The translations under genes and the position numbers were made by a program. A stretch of 64,000 nt of DNA from Microbacter sp. GSS18. GTDB lineage: Bacteria > Actinomycetota > Actinomycetes > Actinomycetales > Microbacteriaceae. The stretch lies in NCBI GenBank assembly GCA_029319145.1, contig CP119753.1, forward strand, positions 1,054,001 to 1,118,000, read 5' to 3'. This document shows, piece by piece, positions 1 through 7,854 of the stretch. Below the pieces are notes generated by a model. It searched no databases, was not told where the DNA came from, and saw only the letters and a program-made list of their open reading frames with translations. Numbering within the stretch: position 1 is the stretch's first letter; each line of letters opens with the position of its first letter.

Positions 1-1
1 C

Positions 2-1285
2 GGCGAGACGCTCGCGATCGTGCGCAGCAACCACGGGTTCTACAAGGACCGCGTGGCCGCGTACGGGCCGATCTTCAAGACGCGCCTGTTCGGAAACGAC
101 TTCGTCATCTTCTCGGGGCACGAGGCGTTCCACACCTTCGCCACCGACCCGCGCATCGTCCGCGGCGACGCGGACCCGGTGTCGGCCGAGCAGATCTTCA
201 TCCACTCGCTCGCGCTCATCGACGGCGAGGAGCACCATCTCCGCAAGGCGCTGATGCTGCGCGCCGTCGGCTATCGGTCGGCGATCGGCTCGTACCTGCC
301 GCGCATGCAGGAGCTGATGCAGGAGACCGTCGACCGCTGGACGACGACGGGCAGCGCCACCGTCAAGGACGACCTGCAGCGCTTCGCCGCGCGTCTCACC
401 GCAGCCCTCTACACCGGAGACGAGTCGGACGCCGCCGTGCAGGAGCTCGACGAGCGGCTCGCCGACATGCGGGAGGCCTTCATGACGCTCCCGATCCCGA
501 TCCCCGGCACGAAGTACGGCAAGGCGATCGCGGGGCGCAAGCGCGTCGACGAGATCATCGACGACGCGCTGCGCCGCCACCTCGACGGCGGGTACGACGA
601 CATCGTCTCGCGCATGATCGCAGCGGCGCAGGAGGCGGGCGTCCCCGTCGACGACCTGCGCGGCGATATCCGTCATCTCATGTTCGCCGGCCAGGGCGGC
701 TTCTTCGTGCCCCTGACGCTCACCACGATGATCCTCGGCCAGCGCCCCGACCTCATGGCGAGGGCGCGCGCCGAGGTCGCGGCGATCTCGCCCGAGGGGC
801 CCGTCACGATGGACCAGATCGAGCGGATGGAGTACCTCGAGCAGATCTCAAAGGAGGTCCGCCGCTACTTCGCCATGAACTCCGCCACATTCTTCGGACG
901 CGTGACCGACGAGATGGAGGTCGGCGGGTTCCGGATCCCGAAGGGCTGGGGCGCGATCGGCGCCATCCACGTCAACATGCGCAGCCCCGAGGTCTTCGAC
1001 GATCCCGAGAGGTTCGATCCCGACCGGTTCGAGCCGGCCCGCGAGGCCGCCCTCGAGCCGGGCAGCTACGTTCCGCACGGCGACGGCCAGGCGACGCACC
1101 ACCGCTGCCCCGGCGAGAACATCGTCACCGTGGCGACGAAGCTGTATCTGACACTGCTCCTGCGCCAGGCGACGTGGAGCATCCCCGACCAGGACCTCAC
1201 GCTCACCAACGAGCTCTTCCCGCTGCCCGAGAGCGGACTGCGGGCCACATTCACGCACGAAGTCCCGGCGACCGTGGGGGAGTGA
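2..1285 (+). CDS. Cytochrome P450, 5' end outside window
   Basis: Haem-thiolate oxygenase or peroxygenase. The frame is open from base 2 and already reads a P450 N-terminal region (GETL...YGPIFKTRLFG, like CYP120/CYP26), so roughly 30-60 residues lie upstream; the GTG at 20 is unlikely to be the start. Visible landmarks, numbered from base 2: K-helix E285-V-R-R288 inside KEVRRY, a PERF-like segment (DDPERFDPDRF), and haem ligand Cys369 in HHRCPGEN. The tail (PDQDL then LPESG) resembles the CYP152 fatty-acid peroxygenases from memory. The I-helix region reads FAGQGGFFVP and has neither the acid-alcohol pair of monooxygenases nor the Arg-Pro of CYP152. The hydrolase that follows starts 64 bases later and is probably co-transcribed. 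No redox partner gene is adjacent. Substrate unknown. Confidence 0.9.
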   Translation, partial: GETLAIVRSNHGFYKDRVAAYGPIFKTRLFGNDFVIFSGHEAFHTFATDPRIVRGDADPVSAEQIFIHSLALIDGEEHHLRKALMLRAVGYRSAIGSYLPRMQELMQETVDRWTTTGSATVKDDLQRFAARLTAALYTGDESDAAVQELDERLADMREAFMTLPIPIPGTKYGKAIAGRKRVDEIIDDALRRHLDGGYDDIVSRMIAAAQEAGVPVDDLRGDIRHLMFAGQGGFFVPLTLTTMILGQRPDLMARARAEVAAISPEGPVTMDQIERMEYLEQISKEVRRYFAMNSATFFGRVTDEMEVGGFRIPKGWGAIGAIHVNMRSPEVFDDPERFDPDRFEPAREAALEPGSYVPHGDGQATHHRCPGENIVTVATKLYLTLLLRQATWSIPDQDLTLTNELFPLPESGLRATFTHEVPATVGE

Positions 1286-1348
1286 CATGCACACCACGGC
1301 GGCCGGGCCAGGACTTCACTCGGCATCCGTCAACCGTCGGGAGGCATC

Positions 1349-2215
1349 ATGGTCAATCTGATCGAACTCGCCCGGGTCCAGTACTCCGGTGTCAGGCAGG
1401 CGATCACCCGAACGCCCGCCGAGGTCGGCCTGGAGTACGAGGACGTGGCGTTCCCGGCGACCGACGGGGTGATGCTGCGCGGCTGGTTCATCCCCGCGGA
1501 CGTCACGCCGGCGCCGACGGTCGTGTGGGTCCACGGCTGGCCGTGGAACAGGCTCGGCAATGTGGCCGGCCAGGTGCCCTGGTCCGATCGCGACGTCGAC
1601 TTCCTGCCGTGCACCAGAGGCCTGCACGACGGCGGGTTCAACGTGCTGATGTTCGACCTCGCCAACCACGGTGAGAGTGACGCGCGGCCGCCGCTCACCT
1701 ACGGCGAATGGGAGTCGCGCGACGTGGCCGGGGCGATGGCCTTCCTCCGCGCACGCGAGGAGGTCGTCTCGGACCGCATCGGCGCGATCGGGACGTCGGC
1801 CGGCGGCAGCACGGTGCTGTATGGAACCGCCGCCGTCCAGCCCATCGGCGCGCTGCTGGTGGTCCAGCCGACGACGGTGCGGGTGTTCCGCGACAACCTC
1901 GCGCGGGATCTGCTCGGCGGCATCGGACCCGTCTTCGCGCGCACCCTGTCGGTGCTGTACTGGCTGCGCGGCGCGCCGTCGCCCGGGAAACACGACCCGG
2001 CCGTTCCCGCGCGCGACCTCGGCGACACCGTGGTCCAGTACGTGCAGGGCACCGGCGACCAGTGGGGCACGATGGCCGACGTGGAGCGCATGGAAGCGGC
2101 CACGCCCCGATCGCTGGGCATCATCGCCTACCCCTCCGAAGAGCGCTACGGCGGCTATCAGTACATCAACACCCATACCGACGACGTCGTCGAGTTCTTC
2201 CGCCGGTACGTCTGA
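1349..2215 (+). CDS. Alpha/beta hydrolase family protein
   Basis: A 288-residue alpha/beta-fold hydrolase, probably cytoplasmic, with no signal peptide. The oxyanion strand is VVWVHGWPW (about 58-66) and the nucleophile elbow is GTSAGG with Ser150; candidate acid and base are the Asp in QGTGDQWGT and the His in the C-terminal NTHTDD segment. A GGGAGG ribosome site sits 7 nt before the ATG. It lies just downstream of the P450 in the same direction, which suggests it acts on the P450 product or on an ester or thioester in the same pathway. The family is broad and the substrate cannot be read from sequence. Confidence 0.85.
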   Translation: MVNLIELARVQYSGVRQAITRTPAEVGLEYEDVAFPATDGVMLRGWFIPADVTPAPTVVWVHGWPWNRLGNVAGQVPWSDRDVDFLPCTRGLHDGGFNVLMFDLANHGESDARPPLTYGEWESRDVAGAMAFLRAREEVVSDRIGAIGTSAGGSTVLYGTAAVQPIGALLVVQPTTVRVFRDNLARDLLGGIGPVFARTLSVLYWLRGAPSPGKHDPAVPARDLGDTVVQYVQGTGDQWGTMADVERMEAATPRSLGIIAYPSEERYGGYQYINTHTDDVVEFFRRYV

Positions 2216-2255
2216 CGTCCCCCTTCGGCCGCGCGCCGAGCCGCACCACCCCGGC

Positions 2256-3707
2256 TCAGGGGTGCCAGAGCGCGTCGTGCGCAGCCTGACGACTGTACTG
2301 CTTCGGATCGAAGTAGCGGTCGTAGTACTCCAGTTCGAGGTGGGAGAACTGCAGGAACATCCCCGGGCTGTAGAACGCGTCCACGTGCGCAGGGAACCGC
2401 CCGTACGTGTCCCAGATGTAGTTGCACGTGTCCTTGACGTACTGGATCGGCTTCGGGCCGAACTTGGTCCCCTGCTCGAGGTATGCCCTGGCGTCGGCAC
2501 GATCCCGGTACGAGCGCGCCCAGATCTCCTCGTTCCCGTAGCCCGGGCCGCTCTGCCCGTACTTCATCTCGACGACGCGATCCACCGCCTCGTCCATCGA
2601 TGCGACGTAGGGCGGTGTCAGGCTCTCGAGGATGCCATCGATCCCGACCGGGTTGGGCTGCGAAGCGGGCACGGGCGGCCACGACCGGTGCTTCTTGGGC
2701 TCCTCCATGCGGAACCCGAGACCGTGCCAGCCCTTGGACGGGTTCCGCTGCCAGATGTAGGGCGGGAACACCGAGCCGTGGATCCAGCCGCCCAGTCCCA
2801 TCGCCTGACCCGCGAGCATGAGGTTCTGGAAGTAGAAGAACGCCTCGTAGTCGGTGCGCAGGGCGCCGCCGAAGCCGAGCGGAGCGCTGCTCGCCGGGCT
2901 GACGAAGCCGTTGCGGACCCACTTGAGGCCGCCGACCGGCTGGTACGGGATCTTCTCGGTCAGCCCGAGGCCACCGCCGATCTTCGCGGCCCACTCCACG
3001 AGACCCTTCGGCCGGAAGGGCTGCCAGTCGTCGAGGAAGATCGGCCGCTTCCCGTCCGGCTCACACGCGAGGATGATCAGCGCGTTGATGTACTGCCACG
3101 TGCAGTCGACCACCGGGAAGAACACCGTCGTCCCGGGCGCGTTCGACGCCTGCGCGTTCCACCCCAGGTAGTACGGCCACTCGCGCGGGAACTCCAGCCG
3201 CTTGTCCGAGACGCGGACGAGGGCTTCGTCGGCCGCCGTGAGCCAGTCGGCCTCGGTCCACTGCGACCAGGACGGCGGCAGCTCGGCGGCGAGCTCGAGG
3301 GCCCGCTGCGGGGTGGGGGTCTTGATCAGGAAGATCCCGTCGTCGTTGATCATGAAGAAGGACGTCGCCTGCGCGTTGTCCGCGCTGCTGGCCGTCCGCG
3401 CCAGGATGTTCAGGAAGGGCGTTCCGAGTTCGGGGGCCCCGTTCGGCTTCGTCAGGGGGCCGTCGTGCGTCGTCGAGCCGGTGATGCCCGCGATGACGGT
3501 AACCAGGATCGCTTCTTCGAGTTTCGTCAGCGGCGCCGGCTCATTGTGGCTCACATGACCCACCGGACCTGCGTCGACCGAGAAGCCTCTCGGAATCCTG
3601 CGGGTGCGTCGCTCTGTCAGCGCCGAGAACAGGGGGTAGCTGAACAGATCCGCAAGCGCCGGATCCTGCGTCGCGGTCGCGCCGGACGGCTCATCGACGG
3701 TGGTCAT
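2256..3707 (-). CDS. Uncharacterised 483-residue protein, nitroreductase-like stretch
   Basis: No confident family name. The start chosen is the ATG at 3707 (MTTVDEPSG), with AGGAG about 8 nt upstream; the same frame stays open for 400 codons further but that part is a shadow of the neighbouring hydrolase. Residues 61-78 (TKLEEAILVTVIAGITG) and 293-308 (FQNLMLAGQAMGLGGW) resemble the first helix and the 'qnllLaA.alGLGs' helix of FMN-dependent nitroreductase/SagB-like folds, so an FMN enzyme or a degenerate relative is possible. No membrane segment or signal peptide is evident. It begins 14 nt after the hydrolase stop (3722), so the two form one unit. It converges on the P450-hydrolase pair with only 40 nt between stops. 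Confidence 0.75.
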   Translation of the reverse strand: MTTVDEPSGATATQDPALADLFSYPLFSALTERRTRRIPRGFSVDAGPVGHVSHNEPAPLTKLEEAILVTVIAGITGSTTHDGPLTKPNGAPELGTPFLNILARTASSADNAQATSFFMINDDGIFLIKTPTPQRALELAAELPPSWSQWTEADWLTAADEALVRVSDKRLEFPREWPYYLGWNAQASNAPGTTVFFPVVDCTWQYINALIILACEPDGKRPIFLDDWQPFRPKGLVEWAAKIGGGLGLTEKIPYQPVGGLKWVRNGFVSPASSAPLGFGGALRTDYEAFFYFQNLMLAGQAMGLGGWIHGSVFPPYIWQRNPSKGWHGLGFRMEEPKKHRSWPPVPASQPNPVGIDGILESLTPPYVASMDEAVDRVVEMKYGQSGPGYGNEEIWARSYRDRADARAYLEQGTKFGPKPIQYVKDTCNYIWDTYGRFPAHVDAFYSPGMFLQFSHLELEYYDRYFDPKQYSRQAAHDALWHP

Positions 3708-3721
3708 GTGCACTCTCCTGA

Positions 3722-4804
3722 TCAGTTGAAGCGATCGAGCTCGGCGGTGATGAGGGGGTAGACGTCGCGCGCGGCATCCTTCCCGATGAAGCAGTCCATG
3801 TGCGCGTACCCCGGAATCACGTGCCGGGTGTAGAACTCCGGACCGTTGCGCTCGCGCAGGAACTCGTACGTGAGGCGGCTGCCCTCGGGGACGAAGAGCC
3901 GATTGTGCTCGCCGTGGATGAACGAGATGGGCAGAGCGAGCCCGGTGACGTCGTCGAGGTAGTCGTGCTCGCCGTCGAGGCTCACCGCGTGGTCCTCGCG
4001 CATGATCTTCGTGATCTGCCGGAACGTCGTCATGTTCGCCACCCCGAAGGCCTCGTCGAGATGCGCGTGCGTCTCCTCGTTGAGGTGGTCGTGGTCGTAG
4101 ACCTCGCCGTACATGAACATGACCCGCCGGCAGAACGGTCGCTCGCATTCCTCCTCGCCGGCCGGATACAGCGCCAGCGCCCTCTCGTACAGCTTGTCGA
4201 GCCACGACGGGTCGTCGTCCTCCTCGGTGGTGAGCGTGTCGATGCCGAGGGCCTTCATGACGCTGGCGGCGTAGATGCCGGAGCGGAACTCGTTCAGCGC
4301 GCCGCCGCGGGGGTGCAGCGTGACCTGCGAGGCCACGGCGGAGCGGACGCCCTGCAGACCCAGTCCCAGCGACATCAGCAGCGTGAGCGATCCGATGCAG
4401 TGGGCGACGACCTGCACCGACTCCGCGCCGGTGATCTCGCGGACCTTCGCGACGGCCGCCGGGTAGTCGTACTGCGCGATCGCGTCCAGCGAGAACTGCG
4501 TGCTCGCCGAGGCCAGATGCGGACTCGCGCGGTACTCGAAGATCCACACGTCGTACCCGTGCTCGTACAGGTACTCCGGGAAGTTCGTGTCGGTGGTGTC
4601 GAGCGTGTACGCCACCGCGGACGTCCCGAAGCCCGGCGTCAGGATGACGGGACCGCGCGTGCCTCCCTCGAACCGGGTCAGCCGCACGGTGACGTCGTCC
4701 TCGGTGACGATGTCGTACACCGTTGGTTCGCCGCACCGCAGCGGGCGCCGAACCCGCTCGGTCGTTCCGGGCGGGACCGAAGTCCCGGTTACTCCATCGC
4801 CCAT
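3722..4804 (-). CDS. Alpha/beta hydrolase with Cys in the nucleophile elbow
   Basis: A 360-residue alpha/beta hydrolase. The elbow is AHCIGS with Cys136 where serine esterases carry Ser; PHA synthases, dienelactone hydrolases and the hydrolase domains fused to GMC/cholesterol oxidases share this. Further landmarks are LTPGFGTS (oxyanion loop, about 55-62), WIFEYRAS (about 87-94), FIHGEHNRLFVPEGS and a late PGYAHMDCF that supplies the probable catalytic His. I prefer the ATG at 4804, preceded by AGGTGGGGG, over the in-frame ATG at 4879, which adds 25 poorly ordered residues. From memory it most resembles the stand-alone form of the hydrolase domain found next to sterol or choline-type oxidoreductases. 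Likely co-transcribed with the downstream 483-residue protein. Confidence 0.82.
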   Translation of the reverse strand: MGDGVTGTSVPPGTTERVRRPLRCGEPTVYDIVTEDDVTVRLTRFEGGTRGPVILTPGFGTSAVAYTLDTTDTNFPEYLYEHGYDVWIFEYRASPHLASASTQFSLDAIAQYDYPAAVAKVREITGAESVQVVAHCIGSLTLLMSLGLGLQGVRSAVASQVTLHPRGGALNEFRSGIYAASVMKALGIDTLTTEEDDDPSWLDKLYERALALYPAGEEECERPFCRRVMFMYGEVYDHDHLNEETHAHLDEAFGVANMTTFRQITKIMREDHAVSLDGEHDYLDDVTGLALPISFIHGEHNRLFVPEGSRLTYEFLRERNGPEFYTRHVIPGYAHMDCFIGKDAARDVYPLITAELDRFN

Positions 4805-4947
4805 GTCGACCCCCACCTGGTTGTCGTGCTCGCGTGCAGTGCCCCCGAGGCTCCCCGGCGCTCGGGTTGGGCTCAGCATATTGCAGGCACCCTCGCCGCG
4901 TCACCGGTCCGGCGCGACATCGCCGTCGACGCCACTAGACTGTGCGC

Positions 4948-5019
4948 ATGGAACCGGGCCGGATGTCTCTCGCGACCGTCGTCGTCGCGGTCACCGGCAC
5001 GCGAACGCTCGGCGCCTGA
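4948..5019 (+). CDS. Possible 23-residue leaderless small ORF upstream of thrS
   Basis: ATG at 4948 lies 6 nt after a TAGACT box (4936-4941), the spacing seen at several leaderless genes in this window. The frame encodes 23 residues and ends with TGA at 5017-5019. Four of the 23 codons are threonine (two ACC, two ACG), and a 6-bp hairpin follows 7 nt after the stop. This could be a threonine-sensing leader peptide for thrS, a remnant of a longer gene, or chance; thrS also appears to have its own promoter downstream. Confidence 0.22.
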   Translation: MEPGRMSLATVVVAVTGTRTLGA

Positions 5020-5095
5020 GCGGGCGGGACGCCAGCAGCGTCCGAAGCTGAGCACGAACCGCGCTCGCGCGCCGATCGCCGCGCGCGCGCCCGGG

Positions 5096-5101
5096 TAGCC
5101 T
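5096..5101 (+). promoter_or_regulatory. Candidate thrS -10 box
   Basis: TAGCCT, a TAnnnT-type -10. Transcription would start near 5108, giving a leader of about 20 nt that contains the AGGAG ribosome site at 5119-5123. No clear -35 is visible. Confidence 0.4.
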
Positions 5102-5128
5102 TGATCCGAGCCATCCCCAGGAGTTCCC

Positions 5129-7153
5129 TTGACTGACGTCGCCATCCCGTCGGACGTGTCCTACCCCGCCGACGGCTTCGCCCTCTTCCCCGACCGCTCC
5201 GTCGTCGCGCTGCGCGTGAACGGCGCGCTGAAGGACCTCGCCACCGTCGTCGATGAGACGGATGCCGTCGAGCCCGTCACCGTCGGCAGCGCCGACGGTC
5301 TGGACATCCTGCGCCACTCGACAGCGCACGTGCTCGCCCAGGCGGTGCAGCGCATCAGGCCCCAGGCCAACCTCGGCATCGGCCCGCCGATCCAGGACGG
5401 CTTCTACTACGACTTCGGCGTCGACGACCCCTTCACCCCCGACGACCTCAAAGCGGTCAAGAAGGAGATGGAGCGCATCGTCCGCGAAGGGCAGCGCTTC
5501 GTCCGCCGCGTCGTGACCGACGAAGAGGCTCGCGCCGAGCTGGTCGACGAGCCGTTCAAGCTCGAGCTGATCGGGCTGAAGAGCCCGGCGGCGGGCTCGG
5601 GCGGCGTCTCGAACGTCGAGGGCGCCTCGGTCGAGGTCGGCGCGGGAGAGCTGACGATCTACGACAACGTCAACCGCGACGGCGAGACGGTGTGGCGGGA
5701 CCTCTGCCGCGGTCCCCACGTACCCGGCACCCGCATGATCGGCAACGGCTGGGACATCACGCGCGTCGCCGGCGCGTACTGGCGCGGCAGCGAGAAGAAC
5801 CCCCAGCTCCAGCGCATCTACGGCACCGCGTGGCCGACGAAGGACGAGCTGCGCGCCTACAAGACCCGCCTCGAGGAGGCCGCCAAGCGCGACCACCGCA
5901 AGCTGGGCCTCGAACTGGACCTCTTCTCGTTCCCGGACGAGATCGGTCCCGGCCTGAGCGTGTTCCACCCCAAGGGCGGCATCATCCGCTACGAGATCGA
6001 GCGCTACATGCGCGAGCAGCTGCTCGCCAACGGCTACGACGTGGTCAACACGCCCCACATCACCAAGGGCGACCTGTTCATGACGAGCGGGCACCTGCAG
6101 TGGTACGCCGACGGCATGTACCCTCCGATGCACCTGGACGCCCTCCACGACGACGAGGGCAATGTCACGCGCCAGGGGCAGGACTACTACCTCAAGCCGA
6201 TGAACTGCCCGTTCCACAACCTGATCTTCCGCTCGCGCGGCCGCAGCTACCGCGAGCTGCCGCTGCGCCTGAGCGAGTTCGGGTCGGTGTACCGCTACGA
6301 GAAGAGCGGCACGCTGTCGGGCCTGACCCGCGTGCGCGGCATGACGCAGGACGACACGCACATCTACGTCACGCCCGACCAGGTCAAGGACGAGCTCACC
6401 CGCAGCCTCGACTTCGTCCTCCAGACGCTGCGCGACTACGGCCTGAACGACTTCTACCTCGAGCTGTCCGACAAGGAGGAGGGCAACCCGAAGTTCATCG
6501 GCGCCGACGAACTGTGGGCCGACGCGACCCAGACGCTGCGCGAGGTGGCCGAGGCGTCGGGACTCGAGCTCGTGCCGGACCCGGGCGGAGCGGCGTTCTA
6601 CGGTCCCAAGATCTCCGTGCAGGCGCGCGATGCGATCGGGCGGACGTGGCAGATGTCGACCATCCAGCTGGACTTCAACCAGCCGGAGCGCTTCGAGCTC
6701 GAGTACACCGGCCCCGACGGCGCGAAGCACCGTCCCGTGATGATCCACCGCGCGCTCTTCGGCTCGATCGAGCGCTTCTTCGCGATCCTCGTGGAGCACT
6801 ACGCGGGCGCCTTCCCGGTGTGGCTCGCGCCCGTGCAGGTCGTGGGCATCCCCGTCGCGGAGGAGTACGCGGACTACCTGGACGACATCGTCGCCCGCCT
6901 CCGCGCCAGCGGCGTGCGCGCCGAGGTCGACCACTCCGACGACCGCATGCAGAAGAAGATCCGCACCCACACGACCCAGAAGGTGCCGATCCAGCTGATC
7001 GCGGGGGAGCAGGACCGCTCGGGCGGCACCGTGTCGTTCCGCTTCCGCGACGGGACGCAGACCAACGGCGTCCCCGTCGACGACGCGATCGCGCTGATCC
7101 TCGGCGCGATCGAGGGCAAGGCCCTGGTCGACACGGCCGAGGACCTGGCGTGA
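5129..7153 (+). CDS. thrS: Threonyl-tRNA synthetase
   Basis: Charges tRNA-Thr in the cytoplasm; 674 residues, normal for the family. The start is a TTG with AGGAG 5 nt upstream. Domains in order: an N-terminal TGS-like region (about 1-60), the SAD editing domain with H63-x3-H67 and a later C-R-G-P-H-V-P motif, the class II catalytic core with MNCPFHN (zinc Cys), [21 protein letters not shown] (motif 2 and flank) and the motif 3 segment [12 protein letters not shown], then an anticodon-binding domain ([16 protein letters not shown] onward). All zinc and catalytic residues seem present. Its stop overlaps the HIT gene start, as in many actinobacteria. Confidence 0.97.
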   Translation: MTDVAIPSDVSYPADGFALFPDRSVVALRVNGALKDLATVVDETDAVEPVTVGSADGLDILRHSTAHVLAQAVQRIRPQANLGIGPPIQDGFYYDFGVDDPFTPDDLKAVKKEMERIVREGQRFVRRVVTDEEARAELVDEPFKLELIGLKSPAAGSGGVSNVEGASVEVGAGELTIYDNVNRDGETVWRDLCRGPHVPGTRMIGNGWDITRVAGAYWRGSEKNPQLQRIYGTAWPTKDELRAYKTRLEEAAKRDHRKLGLELDLFSFPDEIGPGLSVFHPKGGIIRYEIERYMREQLLANGYDVVNTPHITKGDLFMTSGHLQWYADGMYPPMHLDALHDDEGNVTRQGQDYYLKPMNCPFHNLIFRSRGRSYRELPLRLSEFGSVYRYEKSGTLSGLTRVRGMTQDDTHIYVTPDQVKDELTRSLDFVLQTLRDYGLNDFYLELSDKEEGNPKFIGADELWADATQTLREVAEASGLELVPDPGGAAFYGPKISVQARDAIGRTWQMSTIQLDFNQPERFELEYTGPDGAKHRPVMIHRALFGSIERFFAILVEHYAGAFPVWLAPVQVVGIPVAEEYADYLDDIVARLRASGVRAEVDHSDDRMQKKIRTHTTQKVPIQLIAGEQDRSGGTVSFRFRDGTQTNGVPVDDAIALILGAIEGKALVDTAEDLA

Positions 7154-7737
7154 CCAGCCCGCAGGGCTCCGCCGGCGCCCCCGGCGACGGGGTCCGGGGG
7201 GAGCCGGGACTCGCCGACGCGGCCTCGTTCGCCGGTGTGCCCGACGAGTTCCAGCGCCTGTGGACGCCGCACCGCATGGCCTACATCCGCGCCGGCGCGG
7301 ACGCGATGCGGGCGGACTGCCCGTTCTGCGCGGCACCGGGCAAGGACGATCCCGACGGTCTGATCGTGCACCGGGGGAGCACCGCCTACGTGCTGCTGAA
7401 CCTGTTCCCCTACAACTCCGGCCACCTGCTGGTGTGCCCGTACCGTCACATCGCGACGTACGACCAGGCCACGGACGAAGAGGTCGCCGAGATCGGCGCG
7501 CTCACCCAGACGGCGATGCGCGTGCTGCGGCAGGTGTCGCGGTGCGAGGGCTTCAACATCGGGATGAACCAGGGGGCCGTGGCCGGTGCGGGCGTCGACG
7601 AGCACCTGCACCAGCACGTCGTGCCGCGCTGGGGCTCCGACGCGAACTTCTTCCCGATCATCGCCCGGACCAAGGCACTGCCGCAGCTGCTCGGCGAAGT
7701 GCGCGAGGCCGTCGCGCACGCCTGGCCGAGCGACTGA
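7150..7737 (+). CDS. HIT family hydrolase (diadenosine-polyphosphate type)
   Basis: A 195-residue histidine-triad protein. The triad [10 protein letters not shown] lies at residues 152-161, with the central His as expected nucleophile; an N-terminal CPFC (57-60) may help bind zinc. The length and the thrS linkage match the mycobacterial Rv2613c-type Ap4A phosphorylase family, which cleaves nucleoside polyphosphates. The GTG start overlaps the thrS TGA (GTGA). The first 25 residues are Gly/Pro/Ala-rich and probably disordered. In many relatives the next gene is pgsA (phosphatidylinositol phosphate synthase); here the operon stops and a convergent gene follows. Confidence 0.9.
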   Translation: MTSPQGSAGAPGDGVRGEPGLADAASFAGVPDEFQRLWTPHRMAYIRAGADAMRADCPFCAAPGKDDPDGLIVHRGSTAYVLLNLFPYNSGHLLVCPYRHIATYDQATDEEVAEIGALTQTAMRVLRQVSRCEGFNIGMNQGAVAGAGVDEHLHQHVVPRWGSDANFFPIIARTKALPQLLGEVREAVAHAWPSD

Positions 7738-7758
7738 CGCCGCGCACGCCCTCCTCGG

Positions 7759-7823
7759 AACAGGAGATCTCGCAGACACAGGAGACATGTCCGCGAGATC
7801 ACCTGTTCTCGCGAGATCACCTG
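7759..7823. repeat. Inverted and direct repeats between convergent HIT and pdxY genes
   Basis: A 15-nt arm at 7759-7773 pairs with 7793-7807 (one mismatch) around a 19-nt loop. The right arm core GCGAGATCACCTG is repeated directly at 7811-7823, and TCTCGCGAGA at 7807-7816 is a perfect palindrome. The site lies between two convergent stops and could end transcription from both sides, though it lacks a T run; it may instead be a copy of an intergenic repeat family. Confidence 0.6.
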
Positions 7824-7854
7824 CTGCGGCGCGGCGGCGCCGCGACCATCCGGC

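Larger units (their letters stand above)
4805..5128. other. Divergent intergenic region upstream of thrS
   Basis: About 320 bases between the divergent hydrolase and thrS. It holds a possible alternative hydrolase start (ATG at 4879 on -), a TAGACT box at 4936-4941 followed 6 nt later by a 24-codon reading frame, a small hairpin (GGACGC 5027-5032 with GCGTCC 5038-5043) directly after that frame, and a TAGCCT box at 5096-5101 that fits a thrS promoter with a leader of about 20 nt. No T-box specifier or antiterminator signature was seen. Confidence 0.6.

Noticed and set aside
2256..4904. An 882-codon - frame that could suggest a fused protein
   Set aside because: Only its last 483 codons are real; the earlier part is a shadow of the cysteine hydrolase, and a good ribosome site precedes the internal ATG at 3707.
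4880..5128. T-box riboswitch for thrS
   Set aside because: No specifier loop or T-box sequence was seen, and the leader from the nearest promoter is only about 20 nt.
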